A DNA stretch of 28,906 bases from CAYLNM01 sp964385045. GTDB taxonomy: Bacteria; Planctomycetota; Phycisphaerae; Phycisphaerales; SM1A02. This document shows, one piece after another, positions 6,162-15,720 of the stretch. Location: contig CAYLNM010000037.1 of NCBI GenBank assembly GCA_964385045.1, forward strand, positions 1 through 28,906, given 5' to 3'. Within the stretch, counting starts at the first letter, position 1; each line of letters begins with the position of its first letter. The position numbers were made by a program, and so were the translations under genes. The notes beneath the pieces are model-generated. The model was not told the DNA's origin, did no database searches, and worked only from the letters and a program-made list of their open reading frames with translations.

Positions 6162-8294
6162 ATGCCCGACCACGCCCCCCGCCACCGCCTCCTCCACCGT
6201 CTCCGCGTCCGCATCCCGCTTGCGGTCGCCGCCCTGCTCGCCGCCGGCGGCCTCGCGGCCGCGGACGACGGGATGCCGTCCTGGTGGCGGACGGGGGACG
6301 AGTCGCCCCCGCCCGGCCTCATCGTCGCGGTGAGCGGCGTCTCCACCGGAGCCGGCAGCCGGTACGAGTCCGCGGCGGCCGAGGCGTGGGCGGCGATCGC
6401 CGACCGGACGGACCCGCGGATCCTCGACGCCTTCATCGAGCGGTGGCCCGACTCGGACGCGGCGGCGGACGCCTACGCCATCCGCTTCGAGCTCGTCCGC
6501 GCCTCCGCCGGCATCCCCGCGTACCACGAGCTGATCGCGGCCCACCCGCACCGGCTCGGGGCCCGCCTCGCGATCGCCGAGGTCTTCGAGCTCTACCGGG
6601 CCGAGGACCGCCTGCCCGGCTACGTGGACTTCCTCGGCCGCTACCCCAACACCCCCGAGGCGCTCGTCGCCCGGGCCCGGGCCGAGCACCTCGCCTTCAC
6701 GTTCGCCACCAAGCTGGACACCGTCGACGCGTACGACGGCTTCCTGCTCGCGTTCCCCGACGCCCCGCAGGCGGCCGCCGCCGTCGAGCGGGCGCGGCAG
6801 CAGCTGCTGGCCGAGCACGAAGCGGCGTACGACGCGGCGGCGGCCACCCGCACCGACGCCGAGATGGAGGACTGGGTGAATCGCCGGCTGCGGGCGATGC
6901 GGTTCGACTACCGCGACCTCTGGACCGCGATCACGGCCGAGACGCCCACGCCGCAGGTGCTGCGATTCCTCGAACGCTCGGTGCTCGGCCGCCGGCCCAC
7001 CGCGATCGACGACCGGCTCCGACTGAACCTCGCCCAGCGGATGGAGCGGCTGTACTCGGTCGTCCGGTGGTTCCGCCCCTACGCCACCGCCGAGGCGTCC
7101 GACGCGATCGTGGCCGAGGCGCGGCATCAGGAGCTGATCACCACGCTCGAGTCGATCCGGAGCACGCTGGTGGAGCAGCACGGCTCGCTCGTGACCGCCC
7201 TGCGCGAGGAGATGCGGCTGACCCGCGACGTGCTGCGGACCGGCTTCGAGGATCTGATCGCCGAGCACCGGCTCGACCGCGCGGTGATGGAGCGCGGCTT
7301 CGCCACCCTCCAGCAGTCGATGGAGGTGCTGCACCAGGACCTGCAGGCGATCTACGGCGAGCTGCGATCCATCCACGGAACCATGGCCGACGTGGCCGCC
7401 AGCGTCCGCGAGACGAACGTCCGGCTCGCGCGGCTCGACCAGCGGCTCGAGGGCGTGCACCGCAGCCTCGTCGCGATGCACCGCGACATGAACCGCGGGT
7501 TCGCCGACGTCACGCAGTCCGTGACCCGCCTCAACCGGGATCTCAACCGCGGCTTCGAGCGTCAGCACGCGATCGCCGAGGCCCAGCTGAACGTCGCGGT
7601 GCAGTCGCTCGAGGTGCAGCAGCAGACGCTCGGGGCGATCAACCACGGCTTCGACCGGCTCGACAGCACGATGCAGACCGGGTTCGCGCGGCTGGAGGAC
7701 GCGACCTGGGGCGCGGCGTCGATGGTCGCCGACCGCAACCGCGAGCTCGCGGCCGGGTTCGCGGGCGGCGGTGGCGGCGTCGGCGGGCTCTTCGGCGCGA
7801 TCACCGGCGGCGGGGGCGGCGGGGGCGGCGGGGGCGGCGGCATGTTCCAGACCGCCCTGGGCACCGCCGGAGCCTTCGTCCCCGGCGTGGGCCCGATCGT
7901 CGGCACCGTGGCCGGCAACGTGCTCGGCAGCACGCTCGACTCGGCCATCGCCGGGGAGCGGATCGATCCGCTGGAGCTCGGGCGGACCGCCTTCACCGCC
8001 GGCGTCGGCAAGAAGTACGGCGAGCGGTTCCCCGCGGCCGAGGGCATCGCCGGCAGCGTCTACGACGGGCTGGTGACCCAGCGCCGCGGCACCGCGGTGC
8101 GGGCGGCCGAGACCTTCGCCGCCGCGGCGCGGCCGGAGGCGCGGGCCGCGGTGCTCGCGCCCGACGCCGGCTGGCGGTCCCGCGTCGACCGGGCGGAGAC
8201 GCCGGACGACTTCGAGGCCGTCGCCGCCGACCTCGGCACGCAGCTCGGCATTCCGTCGGACGCCGTCTCCTTCGCCATCGCCAGGATCTTCTGA
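6162..8294 (+). CDS. Secreted coiled-coil protein with glycine-zipper C-terminus, unknown function
   Basis: I do not recognise a family. The 710-residue product has a signal peptide (basic start, hydrophobic 19-34, cleavage near LAAADDG). Residues about 70-225 are helical, with spaced F..RYPNT / FIERWPDSD segments like TPR or tol-pal repeats. Residues about 320-530 form a long coiled coil with seven Gly-Phe steps. Residues 534-560 are nearly pure Gly. Residues 565-640 are Gly/Ala-rich and hydrophobic (GAFVPGVGPIVGTVAG), like a glycine zipper that could enter or line a membrane. The C-terminus ends FAIARIF. The ATG at 6162 places the signal peptide properly. The next gene starts 14 bases after this stop, so the two are probably co-transcribed. 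A cell-surface or envelope-spanning filament is one reading; function is open. Confidence 0.8.
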   Translation: MPDHAPRHRLLHRLRVRIPLAVAALLAAGGLAAADDGMPSWWRTGDESPPPGLIVAVSGVSTGAGSRYESAAAEAWAAIADRTDPRILDAFIERWPDSDAAADAYAIRFELVRASAGIPAYHELIAAHPHRLGARLAIAEVFELYRAEDRLPGYVDFLGRYPNTPEALVARARAEHLAFTFATKLDTVDAYDGFLLAFPDAPQAAAAVERARQQLLAEHEAAYDAAAATRTDAEMEDWVNRRLRAMRFDYRDLWTAITAETPTPQVLRFLERSVLGRRPTAIDDRLRLNLAQRMERLYSVVRWFRPYATAEASDAIVAEARHQELITTLESIRSTLVEQHGSLVTALREEMRLTRDVLRTGFEDLIAEHRLDRAVMERGFATLQQSMEVLHQDLQAIYGELRSIHGTMADVAASVRETNVRLARLDQRLEGVHRSLVAMHRDMNRGFADVTQSVTRLNRDLNRGFERQHAIAEAQLNVAVQSLEVQQQTLGAINHGFDRLDSTMQTGFARLEDATWGAASMVADRNRELAAGFAGGGGGVGGLFGAITGGGGGGGGGGGGMFQTALGTAGAFVPGVGPIVGTVAGNVLGSTLDSAIAGERIDPLELGRTAFTAGVGKKYGERFPAAEGIAGSVYDGLVTQRRGTAVRAAETFAAAARPEARAAVLAPDAGWRSRVDRAETPDDFEAVAADLGTQLGIPSDAVSFAIARIF
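7808..7840 (+). repeat. 9-bp CGGCGGGGG repeat coding for poly-glycine
   Basis: Three full copies of CGGCGGGGG (7808-7816, 7817-7825, 7826-7834) plus six bases, in frame, encode part of the Gly run between the coiled coil and the glycine zipper of the 710-residue protein. Such units are prone to length change in steps of three residues, which would alter linker length without a frameshift. Confidence 0.8.
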
Positions 8295-8308
8295 GGGGGA
8301 GCCGACCG

Positions 8309-10354
8309 ATGACTCGATCCACCGACCTCGTGCGCACCGTGTTCCGTCCGCTCGCCGGCGCGCTCGCCGTGGCGATCGGCCTCGGCCTCGGCGTCGCCGG
8401 TCCGCGGCCCGCCGCGGCCGGCGGCGCCGCCGCCGCGCACGCGGCCGCGGCGACCGCGACCGCGACCGCGATCGACCCGGCGGAGACGGCCGCCCCGGCG
8501 ACCATCCGCCGCCTGATGCAGGTCTCCGCCGCCTCCGGCGAGCCCGTCGCGGTCGGGGCGATCCGCATCGGCACGAGCGTCCCGGTCAGCCCGCAGACGT
8601 TCGCCCCCTTCGCCGGGTCCGGCGCGTGGCGGCTCGATCACGGCCTGGCCCTCCAGTGCACGGTCGAGCTGCCGGCCGGCGCCCGTGATGCCCGGCTCGA
8701 GATCCGCGAGCTCGGCTGGCTCGGCACGCCCGAGGACCACGCCTTCGAGGTGACCGTGGACGGCCGCACCCGCACGCTGCCGACGAGCCCCGGCCGCGCC
8801 CTGGTCACGCACGCCCTCGACGACGTGCTGACCGCCGGCCGCAATCGCATCGTCATCGCGAACAACCGCGAGGATGGCCGCGTCGGCATCGTCGCCCTCA
8901 CCGTGACCTACGACCTGCCGCTGCCGACCGGCCGCACGCCGGCGTGGGGCGCGGGCCCCGCCGGCGCCGTCGGATCGACGGACGAGCCGGCGGGCGACGC
9001 GCCCGGCGCCGGCGCCCCGCCGGAGGTGTCGGTCACGCTCCTCTCGCCCCGGCCGGGCCAGACCTTCGACCGCGAGGCGGGCATCCCGATCCGCTGGCGG
9101 GCGAGCGGCTTCCCGCCCGGCACCGGCGTCGCGATCCACTGGCTGGCGGGCAGCGGCGGCACCCGGTCGTGGCGGCTCATCGAGGACGCCCGCGACCTGC
9201 CGTACGACCATCCCACCGGCACCGGCGACCGGGGCCACTACGTCTGGCGGCCGGACGACTCGGTCGGCGACCTGACGGACGCCGTGTTCGCACTGACCTT
9301 CGAGCCGCGGGCGCGGCGCGAGCCGATCGTGATCGCCGTGGGCACCGAGGGCGGGCTCGAGACGCTTGCCGAGGCATTCGCGATCGCCCGCGACGGCGAC
9401 GTGATCGAGCTGGGCCCGGGGACCTTCGAGACGCCGTCCGAGATCCCGGTCTCGCTCACGATCCGGGGCGTCCACCCCGAGCGGACGACGGTCTTCGCCA
9501 CCGAGCCGATCGGGCTGAAGGTCGGGAGCCGGGCCTCGCTCGCGCTCCGCGAGCTCACACTCGACGCCGGGCTCGCCCGGAACCGCGGCGAGACCGTGGT
9601 CGCGGTCGAATCGCGGGGCACGGTCTCGCTCCACGACGTCGTGATCCGCGACGCGGACATCGGACTGATGCTCGTCCAGAACGCCTCGAGCGAGGTCCTG
9701 CGCGCCACCCTCGAGTCGGTGGACGTGGGCGTCCGGCTCGTGGGCGGACGGCTGACGGCCGAGGCCCTGACGATGACCGGCGGCACTCGCGGCGCCCTGG
9801 TCACCAGCGGCGCCGAGCTCGAGCTGCTCCGCTCGTCGATCACCCGCGTGACCGAGGGCGTGATCGTGCAGGACTCGACCGCGCGACTCGTCGCGACCAC
9901 GTTGACCGGCGTCGTCCCCGAGGTTCCTCCGCCGGCCGAGATGCATCTGACCCGGGGCAACGGCGCCCGCGCCTCCCGGGGCGGCACCCTCGTCATCGAG
10001 CAATGCACGATCGCCGACTTCGGGAGCATTGGCGTGGGGCTGAACGGCCATGACACCTCGCTGCGCGTGCGGGGCGGCATGATCCGGCGGTGCCAGGATG
10101 GCATCCGCGCGTTCGCCCGCAGTCGTCCCGGGGGCACCGGCATGACCGTGGACATCCGGGACGTGACCATCGAGGGGTGCTACGGAAACGGCCTGGTCGT
10201 CCAGGGGGATCCGAACGTGATCGTCCGCGACGTCGTGATCCGCAACAACCCGAACCAGTTCGCCCTCGTCTCGATCCTGGGTGCACCCGGCCGAGACGTG
10301 CGCGGCCTGCAGGTCTACGGCAACCTCGATGAGGGCGTCCAGATGCTCCCCTGA
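8309..10354 (+). CDS. Secreted multidomain protein with right-handed beta-helix
   Basis: A 681-residue exported protein. The signal peptide ends near AAAGG (residue about 39) and is followed by an Ala/Thr-rich low-complexity stretch to about 65. Residues about 68-203 form a beta-rich domain (GAWRLDHGLALQCTVELPAGA...), possibly a jelly roll. Residues 238-332 look like an Ig-like domain (SPRPGQTFDREAGIPIRWRA). From about 338 the pectin-lyase-type beta-helix begins with LAEAFAIARDGDVIELGPGTF, followed by repeated coils of short beta strands to the end. Such domains often bind or cleave polysaccharide; no catalytic set is clear, so binding is as likely as lysis. The ATG at 8309 has GGGGGAGC upstream and lies 14 bases after the previous gene, so the two form a cassette. 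Confidence 0.8.
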   Translation: MTRSTDLVRTVFRPLAGALAVAIGLGLGVAGPRPAAAGGAAAAHAAAATATATAIDPAETAAPATIRRLMQVSAASGEPVAVGAIRIGTSVPVSPQTFAPFAGSGAWRLDHGLALQCTVELPAGARDARLEIRELGWLGTPEDHAFEVTVDGRTRTLPTSPGRALVTHALDDVLTAGRNRIVIANNREDGRVGIVALTVTYDLPLPTGRTPAWGAGPAGAVGSTDEPAGDAPGAGAPPEVSVTLLSPRPGQTFDREAGIPIRWRASGFPPGTGVAIHWLAGSGGTRSWRLIEDARDLPYDHPTGTGDRGHYVWRPDDSVGDLTDAVFALTFEPRARREPIVIAVGTEGGLETLAEAFAIARDGDVIELGPGTFETPSEIPVSLTIRGVHPERTTVFATEPIGLKVGSRASLALRELTLDAGLARNRGETVVAVESRGTVSLHDVVIRDADIGLMLVQNASSEVLRATLESVDVGVRLVGGRLTAEALTMTGGTRGALVTSGAELELLRSSITRVTEGVIVQDSTARLVATTLTGVVPEVPPPAEMHLTRGNGARASRGGTLVIEQCTIADFGSIGVGLNGHDTSLRVRGGMIRRCQDGIRAFARSRPGGTGMTVDIRDVTIEGCYGNGLVVQGDPNVIVRDVVIRNNPNQFALVSILGAPGRDVRGLQVYGNLDEGVQMLP

Positions 10355-10355
10355 G

Positions 10356-10373
10356 CGGCGCGGCGCCGCGCCG
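10356..10373. terminator. Perfect 18-bp GC-only palindrome after the beta-helix gene
   Basis: CGGCGCGGCGCCGCGCCG is its own reverse complement and starts 2 bases after the stop codon at 10354. Together with the hairpin at 10378-10398 it separates two convergent genes, so it may block transcription in both directions. There is no T run. Confidence 0.5.
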
Positions 10374-10377
10374 ATCG

Positions 10378-10398
10378 ACGACGGCGCCGCGCCGTCGT
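10378..10398. terminator. 9-bp-stem hairpin between convergent genes
   Basis: Arms ACGACGGCG (10378-10386) and CGCCGTCGT (10390-10398) with a CCG loop. It lies 4 bases after the palindrome and 61 bases past the sulfotransferase stop on the other strand, which fits a bidirectional terminator. Confidence 0.5.
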
Positions 10399-10459
10399 GC
10401 CCGCCGGCCGCGCGGCGATCGTCACGGTGCGCCCGCGGCGTCCCGCGGCCGGCGGCATC

Positions 10460-11431
10460 TCACGGCCCCGGATCGTCCAGAGCCATCCGCACCGCCCGCT
10501 CCAGCAGCTCGTCCACGTCGGGCGTGGCGACGGCGCGATCCCGCCCCGCGGCGGTCTCCGGCGGCGGCTCGAACAGCGGCGGATCCCGATCGGCCACGAA
10601 GCGGGCCGCCACCCGGTCGTTGGCCGCCGCGTGCCGGGCGACGATCCCCGCCCGCGCCGAGGCCGTCAGCAGCCCGTGCGGGGCGTGCGGCCCCCGCGTA
10701 CCGGTCGCCTGCAGGCGGCGACGCAGCTCCGTCCGCTCGGCGGCGTCGAGCCGCGGGTTCACGCGGCGGGCGATCTCGAGCGCCACCCGGTCGTAGCCGC
10801 GGTTCAGCCGCGGGAGGCGGTCCCGGAACTCCAGGTCCGTGACCGCGAGCCCGAGCTGCCGAAGGAAGTCGTGCACCAGGTCGTCGGGCTCGGGCAGGGC
10901 CCGGCGGTCGTACGGCCGGACCACGAGGGCCTCGGTACCGAACCGCTCCGCCCACGGCGTCAGGAAGCGCTCCCAGTCGAAGGCGTGCGGGGGCAGCGCG
11001 GCGAGGAACTCGTCGAACGCCAGCGAGGCTCCCCCGTGGATCTGCTGCACGTAGACGGACTCGATCAGCTCGTCCTGCCGGCGCAGGTAGACGAGCACCC
11101 GCACGTCGTGGCCCTCGAGGATCGCCCGCGCCTGCTCCGCCATCACCGGCGCGTTGTCGTAGCCACGGCGCGAGTCGCCGCTGAAGCCCTCCCAGCTCAC
11201 GACCGCCGTCGACGCGTCGGTCTCGAGCGCAGGACGAAGCGCCGCCCGCAGCTCGGCCACCAGCGCCGGATCCGCCGCCCGGCGCCGGGCGAGGTCGCCG
11301 AAGCCGGCCGGGAACTCGATCGCGGCCACCCCGCACCGTCGCAACGCCGAACGATTGCGGCGCAGCACGTGCTGGAGGGTCGTCGATCCGGTCTTGTGGG
11401 TGCCGATGTGCAGGAGCAGCCGTCCGGTCAT
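10460..11431 (-). CDS. Sulfotransferase-family protein
   Basis: A 323-residue cytoplasmic protein likely to transfer sulfate from PAPS to a carbohydrate or other acceptor. The 5'-phosphosulfate loop is HIGTHKTGSTTLQ (residues 8-20), with Lys13 in the position of the catalytic/PAPS-binding Lys. The 3'-phosphate region is VLVYLRRQDELIESVY (112-127), with Arg and Ser125 as usual. The rest is alpha/beta with many Arg. The ATG is preceded by GGGAGG at a good distance. It is the last gene of the minus-strand chaperone cluster, 39 bases after the FmdB-like gene; the link to chaperones may be read-through only. Acceptor is unknown; sulfated polysaccharides are common in marine planctomycetes, but nothing here proves that. 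Confidence 0.8.
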   Translation of the reverse strand: MTGRLLLHIGTHKTGSTTLQHVLRRNRSALRRCGVAAIEFPAGFGDLARRRAADPALVAELRAALRPALETDASTAVVSWEGFSGDSRRGYDNAPVMAEQARAILEGHDVRVLVYLRRQDELIESVYVQQIHGGASLAFDEFLAALPPHAFDWERFLTPWAERFGTEALVVRPYDRRALPEPDDLVHDFLRQLGLAVTDLEFRDRLPRLNRGYDRVALEIARRVNPRLDAAERTELRRRLQATGTRGPHAPHGLLTASARAGIVARHAAANDRVAARFVADRDPPLFEPPPETAAGRDRAVATPDVDELLERAVRMALDDPGP

Positions 11432-11470
11432 CGCGGTCGCCTCCCGTTCCCGCGACCCGGCCGCTCGGCG

Positions 11471-11824
11471 TCAGCCGGACGCGGACCCGGCGGCCGCCTT
11501 CGGCGAGGATCCGCCGTCGCCGCTCTTCTTCTTCCCGGCGCCGCCGCCCGAGCCGTCCTTCTTCTTCTTCGCGCCGTCGCCGTCGCCCTTGGAGCCCTCG
11601 GCCGCCTTCTTCTCCTTCTCGGCGGCCTTCTTGTACGACTCGCTGCGGTAGTCGGTCTCGTAGAAGCCGCCGCCCTTGAAGATGACGCCGGCCCCGGTGC
11701 CGATGAGCCGCTTGAGCTTCTTCCTCCCGCACTCCGGGCAGGTGCGCTTGACGGGCGCAGTCATCGACTGGAACAGCTCGAACTCGTGCCCGCAGGCCTC
11801 GCAGGCGTAGTCGTACGTCGGCAT
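11471..11824 (-). CDS. FmdB-family zinc-ribbon protein with Lys/Gly-rich tail
   Basis: A 117-residue protein starting MPTYDYACEACGHEFELFQ, the hallmark of the FmdB/CxxC_CxxC_SSSS putative regulatory family. The zinc ligands are Cys8, Cys11, Cys29 and Cys32. The segment RLIGTGAGVIFKGGGFYETDYR matches the family's conserved end. After that the protein carries a low-complexity tail of about 55 residues rich in Lys, Gly, Ala and Ser. Role is not settled for the family; RNA or ribosome-linked regulation has been suggested. The ATG at 11824 has GAGGGAG upstream and lies 22 bases after grpE, so it is probably translated from the same message. Confidence 0.88.
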   Translation of the reverse strand: MPTYDYACEACGHEFELFQSMTAPVKRTCPECGRKKLKRLIGTGAGVIFKGGGFYETDYRSESYKKAAEKEKKAAEGSKGDGDGAKKKKDGSGGGAGKKKSGDGGSSPKAAAGSASG

Positions 11825-11846
11825 CAGGTCGCTCCCTCGTCCCGGA

Positions 11847-12545
11847 TCACCGGTCCCCGGCCTCCGCGTCGGGGCCGCCCGCGTCGCCGGCGCCGGATCC
11901 CTCCGCGTCATCCCCGCCGCCACCGCTCGCCGGCGGCTCCGTCGCCACGATCACCCCGGCCGGCCGCAGCACCCGCTCGCCGAGCGTGTAGCCGGACTGG
12001 ATGACGCTCAGCACCCGCCCCGGCTCGTGCTCGCCCGACGGCTGCTGCAGCATCGCCGCGTGCAGGTGCGGGTCGAACGACTCGCCCGCCTCCGGTCGCA
12101 CCACGGTCACGCCGAGCCCGCCGAAGATCTCGCGAAACTGCTCGGCCACCGTCTTCATGCCGCCGATCAGCTGCTCCGGCGGCGTGCCGGTGGCCTGCTG
12201 GGCGAGGGCGAGGTCGAGGTTGTCGAGGGCCGGCATGAGCGCCCGCACGATCGCGGTGCGGCCGTCCTCGCGGGCCTGCCGCTCGTTCTCCACCGATCGC
12301 TGCTGGTAGTTGCGGAAGTCGGCGAGCGCCCGCATCCACCGGGCCTTCATCTCGCCGAGCTCGTGCTCGAGCCGCTCGATCCGCTCGGCGTCGGTGAGGT
12401 CCTCGTCGGCCGCCTCGCCCGCGTCGCCGCCGGCCTCGACCGCGTCCGCGTCCGCGTCCAGGTCGAAGCTCGGAACCTCCAGCTCCTCGCCGGGGCCGGT
12501 CTCGTGCTCGCGCCCGTCGCGTCGCTCGTCCTGCCGCTCGTCCAT
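11847..12545 (-). CDS. grpE: GrpE nucleotide exchange factor
   Basis: Releases ADP from DnaK and so resets the Hsp70 cycle in the cytoplasm. The 232-residue protein has an acidic disordered N-terminus (to about 55), a long coiled coil (IERLEHELGEMKARWMRALADFRNYQQR), the dimer helix region PALDNLDLAL, and the C-terminal beta domain with GESFDPHLHAAM and VIQSGYTLGERVLRPAGVIVA, the GrpE signature. An Ala/Gly/Asp tail follows. The ATG at 12545 begins MDERQDERRD; an in-frame ATG at 12581 would add 12 residues and is the main alternative. It lies 85 bases after dnaJ. DnaK, its partner, is not in the window and must be encoded elsewhere. Confidence 0.93.
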   Translation of the reverse strand: MDERQDERRDGREHETGPGEELEVPSFDLDADADAVEAGGDAGEAADEDLTDAERIERLEHELGEMKARWMRALADFRNYQQRSVENERQAREDGRTAIVRALMPALDNLDLALAQQATGTPPEQLIGGMKTVAEQFREIFGGLGVTVVRPEAGESFDPHLHAAMLQQPSGEHEPGRVLSVIQSGYTLGERVLRPAGVIVATEPPASGGGGDDAEGSGAGDAGGPDAEAGDR

Positions 12546-12630
12546 GGATGCCTCGTCTCTCGTGGCGCTGGCCTTCGTCATCGTCGTCGCGTTCCCGCCG
12601 GTGCCCTCCCCGTCCGTGGCCCGGCCCGAC

Positions 12631-13785
12631 TCAGCCGCCGAAGGCACTGCGGATCCGCGACCAGATCGACGGATCCTCGTGGTGCACCTCGGCCGGGACG
12701 TCCTCGGTCTCGGCGAACTGCTCGAGCATCTGCCGCTGCTCGTCGGTGAGCCGCTTGGGGACGTGCAGCTGCACGATCACGACCAGGTCGCCGCGGCGGC
12801 CCGACCGCAGGTTCGGCAGTCCGCGATCGGCGACGCGGAAGATGGCCCCGTGCTGGGTGCCCGCGGGAATCGTCACCTCGACGTCGCCGTCGAGCCCCTC
12901 CACCGTCAGCGTCGCCCCGAGGGCCAGCTGCGAGAAGCCGACCGGCACCATCCGCAGCAGGTGGTCGCCGTCGCGCTCGAAGCCGGGAGTGGGCTGCACG
13001 CGGATGACCACGTGCAGGTCCCCGCGGACGCCCTCGCCGGCGGGACTCGCCTCGGGCGGCGGCGGCTCGCCCTCGCCCGCCACGCGGACCGCCTGCCCCG
13101 ACTGCACGCCGGGGGGAATCTTGACCGCGAGCCGCCGGCTGACCGACACCCGGCCGCGGCCGCCGCAGTCGGGGCACGGATCGGTGATCACGGTGCCGCG
13201 GCCGCGGCACTCGGGGCACGTCGTGACCATGCGGAACATGCCGCCGAGGCCCTGCTGCATCACCTGGCCCTGGCCGCCGCACGTCGCGCACTTCGCCGGG
13301 TCGGAGCCGGGCCGGGAGCCGCCCCCCGAGCAGGTCTCGCACACGTCGAGGCGGGTGAACTCCACCTCGCGCTCGCAGCCCTCGAGCACCTCGTCGAGCG
13401 TGATCTCGACCTCGGTCTCGAGGTCGTACCCGCGGACCGGGCCCCGCCGCGCCCCGCCGGCGCGCCGGCCGCCGAAGCCGCCGCCCCCGAAGATGTCGTT
13501 GAACATCGAGAAGATGTCCTCGACGTTCATCTGGCTGAAGTCGTGCCCCGGCGTGCCGCGCAGACCCGCGTGGCCGTACTGGTCGTACCGCTTCCGCTTG
13601 TCCGCGTCCCCGAGGACCTCGTACGCCTCGGCCGCCTCCTTGAACATCCGCTCCGCCTCCGCGTCGCCCGGATTGCGGTCCGGGTGATGCTTCATCGCCA
13701 GCCGGCGATAGGCGCGCTTGATCTCGTCGGCGGGCGCGTTCTTCGGCACGCCGAGGATCTCGTAGTAGTCGCGGGTGGTCGGCAT
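12631..13785 (-). CDS. dnaJ: DnaJ (Hsp40) co-chaperone, class A
   Basis: Delivers unfolded proteins to DnaK and triggers its ATPase. The 384-residue protein has the J domain with HPD at 34-36, a short Gly-rich linker (about 100-112, with little Phe), and the full zinc domain of four CxxCxGxG-type repeats: Cys149/152, Cys166/169, Cys190/193 and Cys204/207. Two C-terminal substrate-binding beta domains follow to about 350. All type-A features are intact. Its upstream spacer (176 bases after groEL1) holds a 15-bp-stem hairpin, and its own start has no strong ribosome binding site. grpE follows on the same strand. Confidence 0.96.
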   Translation of the reverse strand: MPTTRDYYEILGVPKNAPADEIKRAYRRLAMKHHPDRNPGDAEAERMFKEAAEAYEVLGDADKRKRYDQYGHAGLRGTPGHDFSQMNVEDIFSMFNDIFGGGGFGGRRAGGARRGPVRGYDLETEVEITLDEVLEGCEREVEFTRLDVCETCSGGGSRPGSDPAKCATCGGQGQVMQQGLGGMFRMVTTCPECRGRGTVITDPCPDCGGRGRVSVSRRLAVKIPPGVQSGQAVRVAGEGEPPPPEASPAGEGVRGDLHVVIRVQPTPGFERDGDHLLRMVPVGFSQLALGATLTVEGLDGDVEVTIPAGTQHGAIFRVADRGLPNLRSGRRGDLVVIVQLHVPKRLTDEQRQMLEQFAETEDVPAEVHHEDPSIWSRIRSAFGG

Positions 13786-13896
13786 GGCGGCTCGGGTCCG
13801 GCGGAGCGCGTCGGCGGGAGCGGGCGGCGGTCGGGGCCGGACCGCGGCCGGGCCGCCCCGGACGGGCGGGCGGCGGTGGGCCCCGTCAACGACCGA

Positions 13897-13939
13897 CCTC
13901 CCGGGGACGCCCGCGCGGGGGCGCGGCGTCCCCGGGAGG
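13897..13939 (-). terminator. Perfect 15-bp-stem hairpin between groEL1 and dnaJ
   Basis: Arms CCTCCCGGGGACGCC (13897-13911) and GGCGTCCCCGGGAGG (13925-13939) are exact reverse complements with a 13-base loop. An outer pair GGCCCCG (13879-13885)/CGGGGCC (13940-13946) can extend it. It begins 23 bases after the groEL1 stop on the transcribed strand. With no T run it could be an intrinsic terminator/attenuator, or an RNA processing and 3'-end protection element that sets groEL above dnaJ-grpE. Confidence 0.6.
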
Positions 13940-13961
13940 CGGGGCCGAGGGCGGGGATCGA

Positions 13962-15575
<1,614 letters not shown>

Positions 15576-15720
15576 GGCTTCCTCTGCTCGGGCGGGCACG
15601 GCCGGGCGGGCCGCCCCCGCGATCCGGGAACGAAGCGGGCACCCGGGGGTGCGGGGAACGGGGCGGACCGCCCGTCGGCGGCGCCGCCCCCGTGGTCGCG
15701 ATGCGCCCGCGGGCGGGCGA

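Noticed and set aside
6162..8294. Reading the 710-residue protein as a polymorphic or contact-dependent toxin
   Set aside because: The glycine-zipper part hints at this, but there is no recognisable toxin domain, no small immunity gene follows, and the next gene is another large exported protein.
15576..15720. CIRCE or heat-shock operator between groES and groEL1, or before groES
   Set aside because: Neither spacer contains anything like TTAGCACTC or its complement. Only GC-rich palindromes are present.
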